From: an uncultured Tateyamaria sp.
GTDB lineage: Bacteria > Pseudomonadota > Alphaproteobacteria > Rhodobacterales > Rhodobacteraceae
Direction of reading: 5' to 3'
Length of the DNA stretch: 64,000 nt
NCBI RefSeq assembly: GCF_947494755.1
Contig: NZ_CANLVZ010000001.1
Span: 124,001-188,000 of the forward strand
Each line of letters starts with the position of its first letter. Position 1 is the stretch's first letter. The notes under the pieces are model-generated. The model made no database searches, was not told where the DNA came from, and was given only the letters and a program-made list of their open reading frames with translations. Shown piece by piece: positions 53,249 through 61,339 of the stretch. Made by a program: the position numbers and the translations under genes.

Positions 53249-53692
53249 ATGAAAAGCCTCAAGAAACAGCGCCGCATCCAGATCGTCGCCCTCGCGGCGG
53301 TGGCGCTGACCGTATCCACGGTTCTGATCGGCTATGCAATGCGCGACGGCATCAATTTCTTTCGCGCGCCAAGTCAGATCGTGGCCGAACCGCCCGGACC
53401 CAACGAGGTGTTTCGCATCGGTGGGCTCGTCGCCGAAGGGTCATTGATCCGGGGGCAGGGCGAATCGATCCGGTTTGAAGTGACGGATGGCGGCGCGGCT
53501 GTTCCGGTGGTCTTTACCGGCGTTTTGCCCGATCTCTTTGAGGAAAATCAGGGTATGGTCGGCACAGGCCGCTACATCAACGGTGTCTTCGAAGCCTCTG
53601 AAATTTTGGCGAAACATGACGAGACGTACATGCCGGCCGAAGTCGTGGATGCGCTGAAAGAGCAGGGCGTCTATCAGGACCCCAATGGCTAA
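53249..53692 (+). CDS. ccmE: Cytochrome c maturation protein CcmE
   Basis: 147 residues. A membrane anchor near 9-30 and a beta-barrel ending in ILAKHDETYMPAEV, where the histidine covalently holds haem for transfer to apocytochrome c. It lies 4 bases after argC. In this genome ccmE is separated from ccmF and ccmH by the lysozyme and holin genes, an arrangement that suggests insertion of a two-gene unit into the ccm cluster. Confidence 0.95.
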   Translation: MKSLKKQRRIQIVALAAVALTVSTVLIGYAMRDGINFFRAPSQIVAEPPGPNEVFRIGGLVAEGSLIRGQGESIRFEVTDGGAAVPVVFTGVLPDLFEENQGMVGTGRYINGVFEASEILAKHDETYMPAEVVDALKEQGVYQDPNG

Positions 53693-53766
53693 CGTACGCA
53701 CGGGTTAAGTCCGGTTAACCAACATAAATGCAGTGTTGCCCCATGGAACGCCATGAGGGGGTAAAC

Positions 53767-54378
53767 ATGCAGACCGTCCGAGAGATTGCCAAAGAGATTG
53801 TAGCCCGAGAGGGCGGTTTTGTGAATGACCCCGACGATCCGGGCGGGGCCACCAATTTCGGGGTGACGATCCACACGATGGAGCGGCTCGGCCTTGATCT
53901 GGACCGCGACGGCGATGTGGATGTGCGCGACGTGCGCGCGCTGACCCGCGCGCAGGCCGTCGACATCTTCGTCACTCATTATTTCGAGCGTCCTCGCATT
54001 GCCGAGCTGCCTGACGTGCTGCACGCCACGGTGTTCGATATGTACGTGAACGCTGGCGGCAACGCGATCAAGATCCTGCAGCGCCTGCTGACCGAGATGG
54101 GCTTTCCCTGTGCCGTCGATGGGGCGTTGGGGCCGCAATCGATCGGTGCGGCGCGGTCGGCCTATGCCTCCGCGCCCGGCCATCTGGTCGATGCTTACGG
54201 GATCGCCCGGCGCAATTATTACTTCCGCATCGCGGATCAGCGCCCGGCCAGCCGCAAATACGCGCGCAGCCGGGCCGGCGGCAAGGGCGGGTGGATCAAG
54301 CGCGCCGAAGAGTTCATCGCGCCCCGCTTTCATCTGAGCGCAGCGCAGTTTCAGGAAAGGGTGGCGACATGGGGTTGA
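53767..54378 (+). CDS. Holin-associated N-acetylmuramidase (GH108 endolysin) with EF-hand loop
   Basis: 203 residues. The GH108 catalytic start AREGGFVNDPDDPGGATNFG (catalytic Glu15 in EGG) is followed by a perfect EF-hand-type loop DLDRDGDVDVRD (44-55, ligands at 1, 3, 5, with Gly6 and Asp12) and a C-terminal peptidoglycan-binding segment VFDMYVNAGGNAIKILQRLL, DGALGPQSIGAARS. It cuts peptidoglycan glycan strands and needs the holin to reach it, because no signal peptide is seen. ATG at 53767 has AGGGGG at 53755-53760. It overlaps the holin gene by 10 bases and resembles the endolysin of the Rhodobacter gene transfer agent. Confidence 0.85.
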   Translation: MQTVREIAKEIVAREGGFVNDPDDPGGATNFGVTIHTMERLGLDLDRDGDVDVRDVRALTRAQAVDIFVTHYFERPRIAELPDVLHATVFDMYVNAGGNAIKILQRLLTEMGFPCAVDGALGPQSIGAARSAYASAPGHLVDAYGIARRNYYFRIADQRPASRKYARSRAGGKGGWIKRAEEFIAPRFHLSAAQFQERVATWG

Positions 54379-54941
54379 TGGAGCGGGTTCTGAGCCTCGT
54401 CTTTGGCGGTGGTGGCAACGTGGTCAAGGATACGGTCGAGGTGTTTCGCGAGAACGCGGAGGCTGGATCGGCGCGGGCGCAGGCTGTGCAGATGCAGGCC
54501 ATGCGCGAGTTCGGACAGGAATTCATGGTGCCGCGTCAGGGGATGTTCGACCGGGTGATGGATGGGTTGAACCGCTTGCCACGCCCCGCGCTGGCGTTGG
54601 GGACGTTGGGCCTGTTTGTGTCGGCGATGGTCGCGCCCTTGTGGTTTGCCGAGCGGATGCAGGGCATTGCGCTGGTGCCAGAGCCGCTGTGGTGGCTGCT
54701 TGGCGTGATCGTCTCCTTCTATTTCGGGGCGCGTCATCAGGTCAAAGCACAGCAATTTCAGCGCGAGATCGTGGAGACGATACACCGTGTGCCGGAGGTG
54801 ATGGAGAATGTCGCAGCCCTGCGCGAGATGCGCGCGGGCAGTGTGGGTGTGGCAGCCACGGGCGGCGATGCGCGCCTGACCACGGCGTCGCTGCTGCCTG
54901 ATACGAATTTGGCTGTTGAGGAATGGCGGCGCGCGGCGTGA
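54369..54941 (+). CDS. Holin family protein
   Basis: 190 residues. An amphipathic N-terminus (VLSLVFGGGGNVVKDTVEVFRENAEAG) is followed by two clear membrane helices (PALALGTLGLFVSAMVAPLWF and EPLWWLLGVIVSFYFGARHQV) and a long charged helical tail. The short proline-charged turn between them (AERMQGIALVP) puts both ends on the cytoplasmic side. It would form holes in the inner membrane to release the upstream lysozyme. The ATG at 54369 overlaps the endolysin gene by 10 bases. A GC-rich repeat follows, then ccmF. Confidence 0.82.
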   Translation: MGLMERVLSLVFGGGGNVVKDTVEVFRENAEAGSARAQAVQMQAMREFGQEFMVPRQGMFDRVMDGLNRLPRPALALGTLGLFVSAMVAPLWFAERMQGIALVPEPLWWLLGVIVSFYFGARHQVKAQQFQREIVETIHRVPEVMENVAALREMRAGSVGVAATGGDARLTTASLLPDTNLAVEEWRRAA

Positions 54942-54966
54942 TCTGAAGGCCGCTTGCGCGACGCCA

Positions 54967-55027
54967 AATTTTGGGGGGCGCTGCCCCCGGCCTTGCGGCC
55001 TCCCCCGAGGTATTTTGAGCGAAAGGA
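54967..55027. repeat. Rhodobacteraceae-type GC-rich palindromic repeat
   Basis: Contains GGGGGC-GCT-GCCCCC, then GGCC-TTGC-GGCC, TCCCCCGAGG and TATTTTGAGCGAAAGG. A repeat with this layout (two stem-loops, CCCCCGAGGTATTTT tail) is common in genomes of this family from general knowledge. It fills the gap between the holin gene and ccmF and may stop the holin transcript. Confidence 0.6.
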
Positions 55028-55104
55028 AAGGGCTGGCGATGTCGTGATGCGACATATCCGTCAGACCCATTGGCGCGCGCGCGCGGGCATCCTATAACCT
55101 TCGT

Positions 55105-57066
55105 ATGATTACAGAACTCGGCCACTTCGCCCTCGTCCTCGCCTTCGTTGTCGCCATCATTCAAGCGGTTGTGCCCATGATTGGGGCCTGGCGGGGCCAT
55201 GCGGGCTGGATGGCGATGGCCCAGCCTGCGGCCTCGGCCCAATTCTATCTGATTGCAGTCGCCTTCGGCGCGCTGATGTATGCGTTCATCGTCTCAGACT
55301 TTTCGCTGCGTCTGGTGGTGCTGAACAGCCATTCTGCCAAACCGATGCTCTACAAGATTTCCGGCACGTGGGGCAATCACGAGGGGTCCATGCTGCTCTG
55401 GGTGCTGATCGTGGCCCTGTTCGGGGCCATGGCGGCCTGGTTCGGCGACAACCTGCCGCCCTCGCTGCGCGCCCGTGTGCTGGCCGTTCAGGGGGCCATC
55501 GGGGTCGCGTTCCTGGCCTTTATCTTGTTCACCTCGAACCCGTTTTTGCGCCTTGCCGTGCCGCCCTTTGACGGGCAGGACCTGAACCCGCTGTTGCAGG
55601 ATCCGGGTTTGGCGTTTCATCCGCCGTTTCTGTATCTTGGCTATGTGGGCCTCAGCATGGCATTTTCCTTTGCCGTAGCGGCTCTGATCGAAGGGCGCGT
55701 GGATGCGGCATGGGGCCGGTGGGTGCGCCCGTGGACGCTGGCGGCCTGGGTCTTTCTGACCATCGGCATCGCCCTTGGGTCATGGTGGGCCTATTACGAG
55801 CTTGGCTGGGGTGGTTTCTGGTTCTGGGATCCGGTCGAGAATGCGTCCTTCATGCCGTGGTTGCTGGCCGCCGCCCTGGTCCATTCGGCCATCGTCGTGG
55901 AAAAGCGCGAAAGCCTGAAAAGCTGGACCATATTGCTCGCCATTCTCGCCTTTGGCTTTTCGTTAATCGGAACGTTCATCGTCCGCTCCGGCCTGCTGAC
56001 GTCTGTCCATGCCTTTGCCAATGACCCCGAGCGGGGCGTGTTCATTCTGATGATCATGGGCTTTTTCATGGGGGGGGCGCTGATCCTGTTTGCGTTTCGC
56101 GCCAGCGCGATGGAGGCGCGCGGCGTCTTTGGCATGCTCAGTCGCGAAAGCGCGCTGGTGGCGAACAATGCCCTGCTGGCGGTCAGCTGTTTCGTGGTTT
56201 TTGTCGGCACCATGTGGCCGCTCGTCGCCGAGATGTTTTTTGACCGCAAGCTGAGTGTGGGGCCGCCGTTTTTCAACATGGCGTTCACGCCGTTCATGGT
56301 GGTGTTGGGCCTCATCCTGCCGATCGGTGCGATGATGCCGTGGAAGCGGGGGCAATTGACCCGCGCGATGCGCCCCTTGCGCTATGTGTTCGTGCTGGCG
56401 CTGGCCTTTGGTGGGCTGGCCTGGGCGATGCAGACCGGGCGCAGCCTGATCGGCCCGATGGGCGCCTTTCTTGGGGCGTGGCTGGTCATGGGGGCCGCTG
56501 TCGACATCGCAAGCCGCACCGGGCAGCGGTTCAATGCCGCGCGTCTGTTCCGTTTGCCGCGTGCCGATTGGGGCAAGGCTGTGGCCCATGGCGGTCTCGG
56601 GATCACGATGCTGGGGGTGGCTGGCCTGACCTCGTGGCAGTCCGAGGACATTCGCGTCGCCCAGATCGGCGAACCTTTCGAGGTCGGCGGCTACACCCTG
56701 ACCCTCGACGGCGTCGAGGATGTGGAGGGGCCGAACTTCCTCGCCACGGTGGGCACGCTGACGCTGGCCAAGGACGGGCGGTTCATCGCGACGCTGAAGC
56801 CGGAAAAGCGGATTTATCCGGTTGCGCAAATGCCCACGACCGAAGCGGCCATCGATTACAACCTCGCGCGCGATGTTTATGTGGTGATCGGGGATGCGCA
56901 GGTGAACGGGGGTTGGGCGGTGCGCACGTATATCAAGCCGCTGACCAACTGGATCTGGATCGGCTGTGCGCTGATGTCTCTTGGCGGATTGCTGAGCCTC
57001 ACCGACCGACGCTTCCGTGTCGCGGTCGGGGCGCGCAAGACAGCCAAGCCGGTGCCTGCGGAATGA
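55105..57066 (+). CDS. ccmF: Haem lyase CcmF
   Basis: 653 residues with about 14-15 membrane helices. The tryptophan-rich haem-handling motif reads GWGGFWFWDPVENASFMPWL (about 231-250) and histidines flank it, as expected for CcmF, which ligates haem to apocytochrome c together with CcmH. It starts 163 bases after the holin gene and overlaps ccmH by four bases (ATGA), so ccmF-ccmH form one unit downstream of the inserted lysis genes. Confidence 0.95.
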   Translation: MITELGHFALVLAFVVAIIQAVVPMIGAWRGHAGWMAMAQPAASAQFYLIAVAFGALMYAFIVSDFSLRLVVLNSHSAKPMLYKISGTWGNHEGSMLLWVLIVALFGAMAAWFGDNLPPSLRARVLAVQGAIGVAFLAFILFTSNPFLRLAVPPFDGQDLNPLLQDPGLAFHPPFLYLGYVGLSMAFSFAVAALIEGRVDAAWGRWVRPWTLAAWVFLTIGIALGSWWAYYELGWGGFWFWDPVENASFMPWLLAAALVHSAIVVEKRESLKSWTILLAILAFGFSLIGTFIVRSGLLTSVHAFANDPERGVFILMIMGFFMGGALILFAFRASAMEARGVFGMLSRESALVANNALLAVSCFVVFVGTMWPLVAEMFFDRKLSVGPPFFNMAFTPFMVVLGLILPIGAMMPWKRGQLTRAMRPLRYVFVLALAFGGLAWAMQTGRSLIGPMGAFLGAWLVMGAAVDIASRTGQRFNAARLFRLPRADWGKAVAHGGLGITMLGVAGLTSWQSEDIRVAQIGEPFEVGGYTLTLDGVEDVEGPNFLATVGTLTLAKDGRFIATLKPEKRIYPVAQMPTTEAAIDYNLARDVYVVIGDAQVNGGWAVRTYIKPLTNWIWIGCALMSLGGLLSLTDRRFRVAVGARKTAKPVPAE

Positions 57067-57518
57067 GGTGGCTGGCCGTCACGTTGTGGTTCGTGCTGAG
57101 CGGCGCGGCCCTTGCGCTTGATCCTTCCGAGATGCTGGAGGATCCGGCGCTTGAAGCGCAGGCGCGCGAACTCGACCGCGCCTTGCGCTGTGTGGTGTGC
57201 CAGTCGGAATCCGTCGCCTCGTCCAACGCCCAATGGGCCATCGACACACGCCGTGTCATCCGCGAACAGGTGGCAGCGGGGCAAACCAACGCGCAGATCA
57301 TAGCGTTCTTCGTCGAACGCTATGGGGAATTCGTGCTGATGAACCCGCGCGTGTCGGGCTCGAACTGGCTGCTTTGGGCGGCAGGGCCGCTGATGCTGCT
57401 GATGGCGGCAATCATGGGGTTTGTGTACCTGCGTGGGCGCAGCACAGCGAGCGCCACGACCGAGGCGGGCCTCAGCGAGGCTGAAACCAAGCGCCTGCGC
57501 GAGATTATGGATGAGTGA
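57063..57518 (+). CDS. ccmH: Cytochrome c maturation protein CcmH
   Basis: 151 residues. A signal peptide, then ALRCVVCQSESVASSNAQWA with the reducing CxxC motif (about residues 42-45), a helical region (RRVIREQVAAGQTNAQIIAFF) and one C-terminal membrane helix (WLLWAAGPLMLLMAAIMGFVYL). It keeps apocytochrome cysteines reduced for haem attachment. The ATG overlaps the ccmF stop. The TPR-type ccmI gene is not next to it. Confidence 0.94.
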   Translation: MRWLAVTLWFVLSGAALALDPSEMLEDPALEAQARELDRALRCVVCQSESVASSNAQWAIDTRRVIREQVAAGQTNAQIIAFFVERYGEFVLMNPRVSGSNWLLWAAGPLMLLMAAIMGFVYLRGRSTASATTEAGLSEAETKRLREIMDE

Positions 57519-57590
57519 CGGCGCGTAGGGGCTGTTCTAAACTGATCGGTTTGGTATGCAGGGTTCAACCCACATGGGAGAGCTTTGGGC

Positions 57591-58367
57591 ATGAACTACG
57601 AGACCCTGACATATGACCTGACCGACGGCGTGGCACTGATCACGTTGAACCGGCCCGATGTGATGAACGCGCTGACCACACAGATGCGGGCCGAGATCGA
57701 AGTCGCGGTGACCCATGTGGGCAAGACGGCGCGTGTGGTGGTGCTGACGGGGGCGGGGCGGGCGTTTTGCTCGGGTCAGGATTTGGGCGACCGGGCCAAT
57801 GCTGCGAACCTCGATCTCGAACGCACGTTGCGTGATGAATACACGCCCATGCTGAACGCGATCGTGGACTGTCCTGTGCCGACCATAGCGGCGGTGAATG
57901 GGGCGGCTGCGGGGGCAGGGGCCAACCTTGCGCTGGCCTGCGATGTGGTGATCGCGTCGGAAAAAGCGTACTTTCTCCAAGCCTTTACCCGGATCGGCCT
58001 GATCCCGGATGCGGGGGGTACCTATGTGATGCCGCGCACGATGGGGATGGCCAAGGCGATGGGGGCGGCGCTGTTCGCCGACAAGATCACGGCGCGTCAG
58101 GCCGATGACTGGGGCATGATCTGGGAAGCGGTCGCCGATGACGGTTTCGACGCCCATTGGCGCGCCCGGGCGACACATCTCGCCAACGGACCGACCAAGG
58201 CCTATGCCGCCGCCAAGCGCGTGATCCGGGGAAGCTGGGCCAATGATTTCGAGGGTCAGTTGGCCGCCGAAGCTGCCGAGCAGGGCGATTGCGGCCAAAG
58301 CCGCGACTTCCGCGAGGGCGTGCTGGCGTTTGTCGAGAAACGCAAACCCGATTTCGAAGGGCGCTGA
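57591..58367 (+). CDS. Enoyl-CoA hydratase/isomerase, PaaG-like
   Basis: 258 residues of the crotonase fold. The oxyanion-hole segments are AFCSGQDLGDRA (about 60-71) and AAVNGAAAGAGANLALACD; IGLIPDAGGTYVMPR carries the aspartate in the catalytic position used by PaaG-type isomerases instead of the hydratase glutamate. The likely reaction is a CoA-ester hydration or double-bond shift, perhaps in phenylacetate degradation, but no paa genes are nearby. ATG at 57591 has GGGAGAG upstream; a TTG 6 bases earlier is an alternative. Confidence 0.85.
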   Translation: MNYETLTYDLTDGVALITLNRPDVMNALTTQMRAEIEVAVTHVGKTARVVVLTGAGRAFCSGQDLGDRANAANLDLERTLRDEYTPMLNAIVDCPVPTIAAVNGAAAGAGANLALACDVVIASEKAYFLQAFTRIGLIPDAGGTYVMPRTMGMAKAMGAALFADKITARQADDWGMIWEAVADDGFDAHWRARATHLANGPTKAYAAAKRVIRGSWANDFEGQLAAEAAEQGDCGQSRDFREGVLAFVEKRKPDFEGR

Positions 58368-58404
58368 GGCAGCCTCACCCCGAACCGAAACCCCCTCGGG
58401 AACG

Positions 58405-58432
58405 AAAAACGCCCCCGCTTAAGCGGAGGCGT
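58405..58432 (-). terminator. Rho-independent terminator after gltA
   Basis: On the minus strand ACGCCTCCGCTT and AAGCGGGGGCGT pair with one mismatch, no loop bases spare, followed by TTTTT (58405-58409). It serves gltA, and may also stop the convergent enoyl-CoA hydratase transcript. Confidence 0.75.
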
Positions 58433-58452
58433 CATCATAATCCGTCGTCGGA

Positions 58453-59748
58453 TCAGCGGCTTTCGATATCAACGTAATCCCGCGATGTCTCGCCCAGATA
58501 CAGCTGGCGAGGACGCCCGATTTTGTTTTGTGGGTCTGCGATCATCTCTTTCCACTGCGAAATCCAGCCCACCGTGCGGCTGAGCGCAAAGATCGGCGTG
58601 AACATCGATGTGGGGAAACCCATCGCCTCCAGGATAATGCCCGAATAGAAATCCACATTCGGGAACAGCTTTTTCTCGGCGAAATACGGATCTTCGAGAG
58701 CCGCTTTTTCGAGTTCCTTGGCGACCTGGAGGACGGGATTGTTTTCGACGCCAAGCAGTTCCAGCACCTCGTCGGCGGACTGTTTCATCACCGTCGCGCG
58801 CGGGTCGAAGTTCTTGTAGACGCGGTGCCCAAAGCCCATCAGGCGGAACGGATCGTCCTTGTCCTTGGCGCGAGCGATGTATTCGGGGATTTTGTCGACG
58901 GTGCCAATTTCCTTGAGCATCTCAAGGCAGGCTTGGTTGGCACCGCCATGGGCCGGCCCCCAAAGGCAGGCGATCCCGGCGGCGATACAGGCAAAGGGGT
59001 TGGCACCCGAAGATGAGGCCAGGCGCACAGTCGAGGTCGATGCGTTCTGCTCGTGATCGGCGTGCAGCGTAAAGATACGGTCCATCGCGCGGCTGAGGAT
59101 CGGGTTGACCTCATAGTCCTCGGCAGGGACGGCAAAACACATGCGCAGGAAGTTGGAGGCATAGTCCAGATCGTTGCGCGGATAGACAAAAGGTTGCCCG
59201 ATGGAGAACTTGTAGGCCCAGGCCGCGATTGTGGGCATCTTGGCAATCAGGCGGATCGAAGCGACCTCGCGCTGGTGGGCGTCGGTGATGTCGGTGCTGT
59301 CATGGTAAAAGGCCGACATGGCGCCGACAACGCCCGTCATGATCGCCATCGGGTGCGCATCCCGGCGGAACCCGCGATAGAAATACTGCATCTGCTCGTG
59401 CAGCATCGTGTGGTTGGTGACGAGGCTTTCAAATTCCTCGAGCTGGGCCGCCGAAGGCAACTCGCCATACAGCAGCAAATAGCAGACTTCGAGATAGTGG
59501 GATTTTTCCGCGAGTTGGTCGATCGGATAGCCGCGGTGCAGCAGCACACCCTCGCCGCCGTCGATGAACGTGATGGTGCTGTCGCAACTTGCCGTCGAGG
59601 TAAAGCCCGGGTCGTAAGTGAACACGCCCGCCTGCCCGTAGAGCTTGCGGATATCGAGAACATCGGGGCCCGCCGTGGGCGAATGGATCGGCAGGTCATA
59701 GGAGTCCTCTCCGATCGTCAGCGTTGCGGATTTTTGTGCGTCAGCCAT
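58453..59748 (-). CDS. gltA: Citrate synthase, type II
   Basis: 431 residues, hexameric bacterial form. It condenses oxaloacetate and acetyl-CoA in the TCA cycle. The active-site blocks [24 protein letters not shown] (first part about 265-275), [15 protein letters not shown] and [15 protein letters not shown] are intact. The ATG at 59748 has AAGGA upstream and gives [14 protein letters not shown]; a longer frame to 59808 is not supported. gltX lies 108 bases upstream in the same direction. Confidence 0.96.
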   Translation of the reverse strand: MADAQKSATLTIGEDSYDLPIHSPTAGPDVLDIRKLYGQAGVFTYDPGFTSTASCDSTITFIDGGEGVLLHRGYPIDQLAEKSHYLEVCYLLLYGELPSAAQLEEFESLVTNHTMLHEQMQYFYRGFRRDAHPMAIMTGVVGAMSAFYHDSTDITDAHQREVASIRLIAKMPTIAAWAYKFSIGQPFVYPRNDLDYASNFLRMCFAVPAEDYEVNPILSRAMDRIFTLHADHEQNASTSTVRLASSSGANPFACIAAGIACLWGPAHGGANQACLEMLKEIGTVDKIPEYIARAKDKDDPFRLMGFGHRVYKNFDPRATVMKQSADEVLELLGVENNPVLQVAKELEKAALEDPYFAEKKLFPNVDFYSGIILEAMGFPTSMFTPIFALSRTVGWISQWKEMIADPQNKIGRPRQLYLGETSRDYVDIESR

Positions 59749-59856
59749 CAGGTCTTCCTTTTCGTCACAGGGCAGGTTCGGGCCTGCCGGGGCGGCAACA
59801 GATGTCACGGTCCCATCGTTAGACTGCGCGCACGTAACCAGAGGTTAACCCCGGCG

Positions 59857-61257
59857 TCAGGCGGCAGCGTCCGTCAGTCTGGCAAGGGTTTCTTGGCGCC
59901 CCAGAACCAGCATCATGTCAAAAACCGAAGGCGTTACGGCCCGGCCTGCAAGCGCGGCACGCAAGGGGCCCGCCAGTTTGCCGAATTTGGTGTCCTGATC
60001 TGTCGCGAAATCGTTCAGGACTGCCTCCAAACTGTTACGATCCCAAGTAACGGTTTGCAGATGCGGCGTCAATTGGCTCAGCATACCACGGGATACCGTA
60101 TCAAGTGCTTTTGATGCCTTGTCGTCCGGCGCAATGGGGCGCTCAGCAAGGATAAAGTGCGCTTTATCAAGGAGTTCAGGGAAGGTCTTGGACCGTTCCT
60201 TGACGAACGGCATTGCCGCCAAAAGTCCCTCGACCTGCGATTGTTTCAACGCCGGGCGACCGGCTGCTGTCAGAAATGTGCTGATTTCTTGCTGCAATGC
60301 GGCATCATCCATCTGGGCCATGTGCTGCCCGCAGAGATTTTCGAGCTTTTTGAGGTCGAACCGCGCCGGGTTTTTGCCGATCCCGCTGAGATCAAACCAC
60401 TCCTTGGCCTGCGCATCGTCAAAGAATTCGTCGTCCCCATGGCTCCACCCGAGCCGGGCCAGGTAGTTGCGCATCCCTGCCGCCGGGTAGCCCATCACCT
60501 GATATTCCTGCGCCCCGAGCGCGCCGTGCCGTTTGGACAGTTTCTTGCCGTCCGGCCCGTGGATCAGCGGAATATGGGCCCAGGTCGGCACGGTCCAGCC
60601 CATCGCGGTGTAGATCATCATCTGACGCGCCGCATTGTTCAGGTGATCATCGCCCCGGATCACATGGGTCACTGCCATATCGTGGTCGTCAACCACGACA
60701 GCCAGCATATAGACCGGCGTACCGTCCCCGCGCAGCAGTACCATATCATCAAGCTGGCGGTTGTTGATTGTCACATCGCCCTGCACTTCATCGCGGATTA
60801 CGGTTTCGCCGTCGCGCGGGGCCTTGATGCGCACCACATAGGGCAGGTCGGGATGTGTGCTCGGGTCCGCGTCGCGCCATGGCGACTGGTACAGGGTCGA
60901 GCGCCCCTCGGCCCTGGCCGCCTCGCGAAAGGCGGCGATCTCGTCCTGGGTGGCAAAGCATTTGTAGGCCTTGCCCTCGGCCAGCAATTGGTGGGCCACC
61001 TCGGCGTGCCGGTCGGCGCGGTCGAACTGGCTGATCACCTCGCCGTCATGGTCCAGCCCCAGCCACGCCATCCCGTCAAGGATCGCCTGCGTCGCCTCTG
61101 GGGTAGACCGCGCGCGGTCCGTATCCTCGATCCGCAGCAGAAATTTACCGCCCCGCCCGCGCGCATAAAGCCAGTTGAACAGCGCCGTGCGCGCGCCACC
61201 AATATGCAGAAAGCCGGTGGGCGAGGGGGCGAAACGGGTGACAACGGGCTGAGACAT
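59857..61257 (-). CDS. gltX: Glutamate-tRNA ligase
   Basis: 466 residues, class I. The HIGH-like motif [16 protein letters not shown] (about 12-27) and the KMSKS-like KKLSKRHG (about 240-247) show the catalytic site. It charges tRNA-Glu and, in many alphaproteobacteria, tRNA-Gln for the transamidation route. It is divergent from comEC (83-base gap) and upstream of gltA on the same strand. Confidence 0.96.
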   Translation of the reverse strand: MSQPVVTRFAPSPTGFLHIGGARTALFNWLYARGRGGKFLLRIEDTDRARSTPEATQAILDGMAWLGLDHDGEVISQFDRADRHAEVAHQLLAEGKAYKCFATQDEIAAFREAARAEGRSTLYQSPWRDADPSTHPDLPYVVRIKAPRDGETVIRDEVQGDVTINNRQLDDMVLLRGDGTPVYMLAVVVDDHDMAVTHVIRGDDHLNNAARQMMIYTAMGWTVPTWAHIPLIHGPDGKKLSKRHGALGAQEYQVMGYPAAGMRNYLARLGWSHGDDEFFDDAQAKEWFDLSGIGKNPARFDLKKLENLCGQHMAQMDDAALQQEISTFLTAAGRPALKQSQVEGLLAAMPFVKERSKTFPELLDKAHFILAERPIAPDDKASKALDTVSRGMLSQLTPHLQTVTWDRNSLEAVLNDFATDQDTKFGKLAGPLRAALAGRAVTPSVFDMMLVLGRQETLARLTDAAA

Positions 61258-61339
61258 AAGCGGGCCGTTTACCTTTCAGTAACCATGCGAGGGATAGGGT
61301 TCGGGCTCCTGATACTCAGCATGGGCCACAGGGGCAAGC

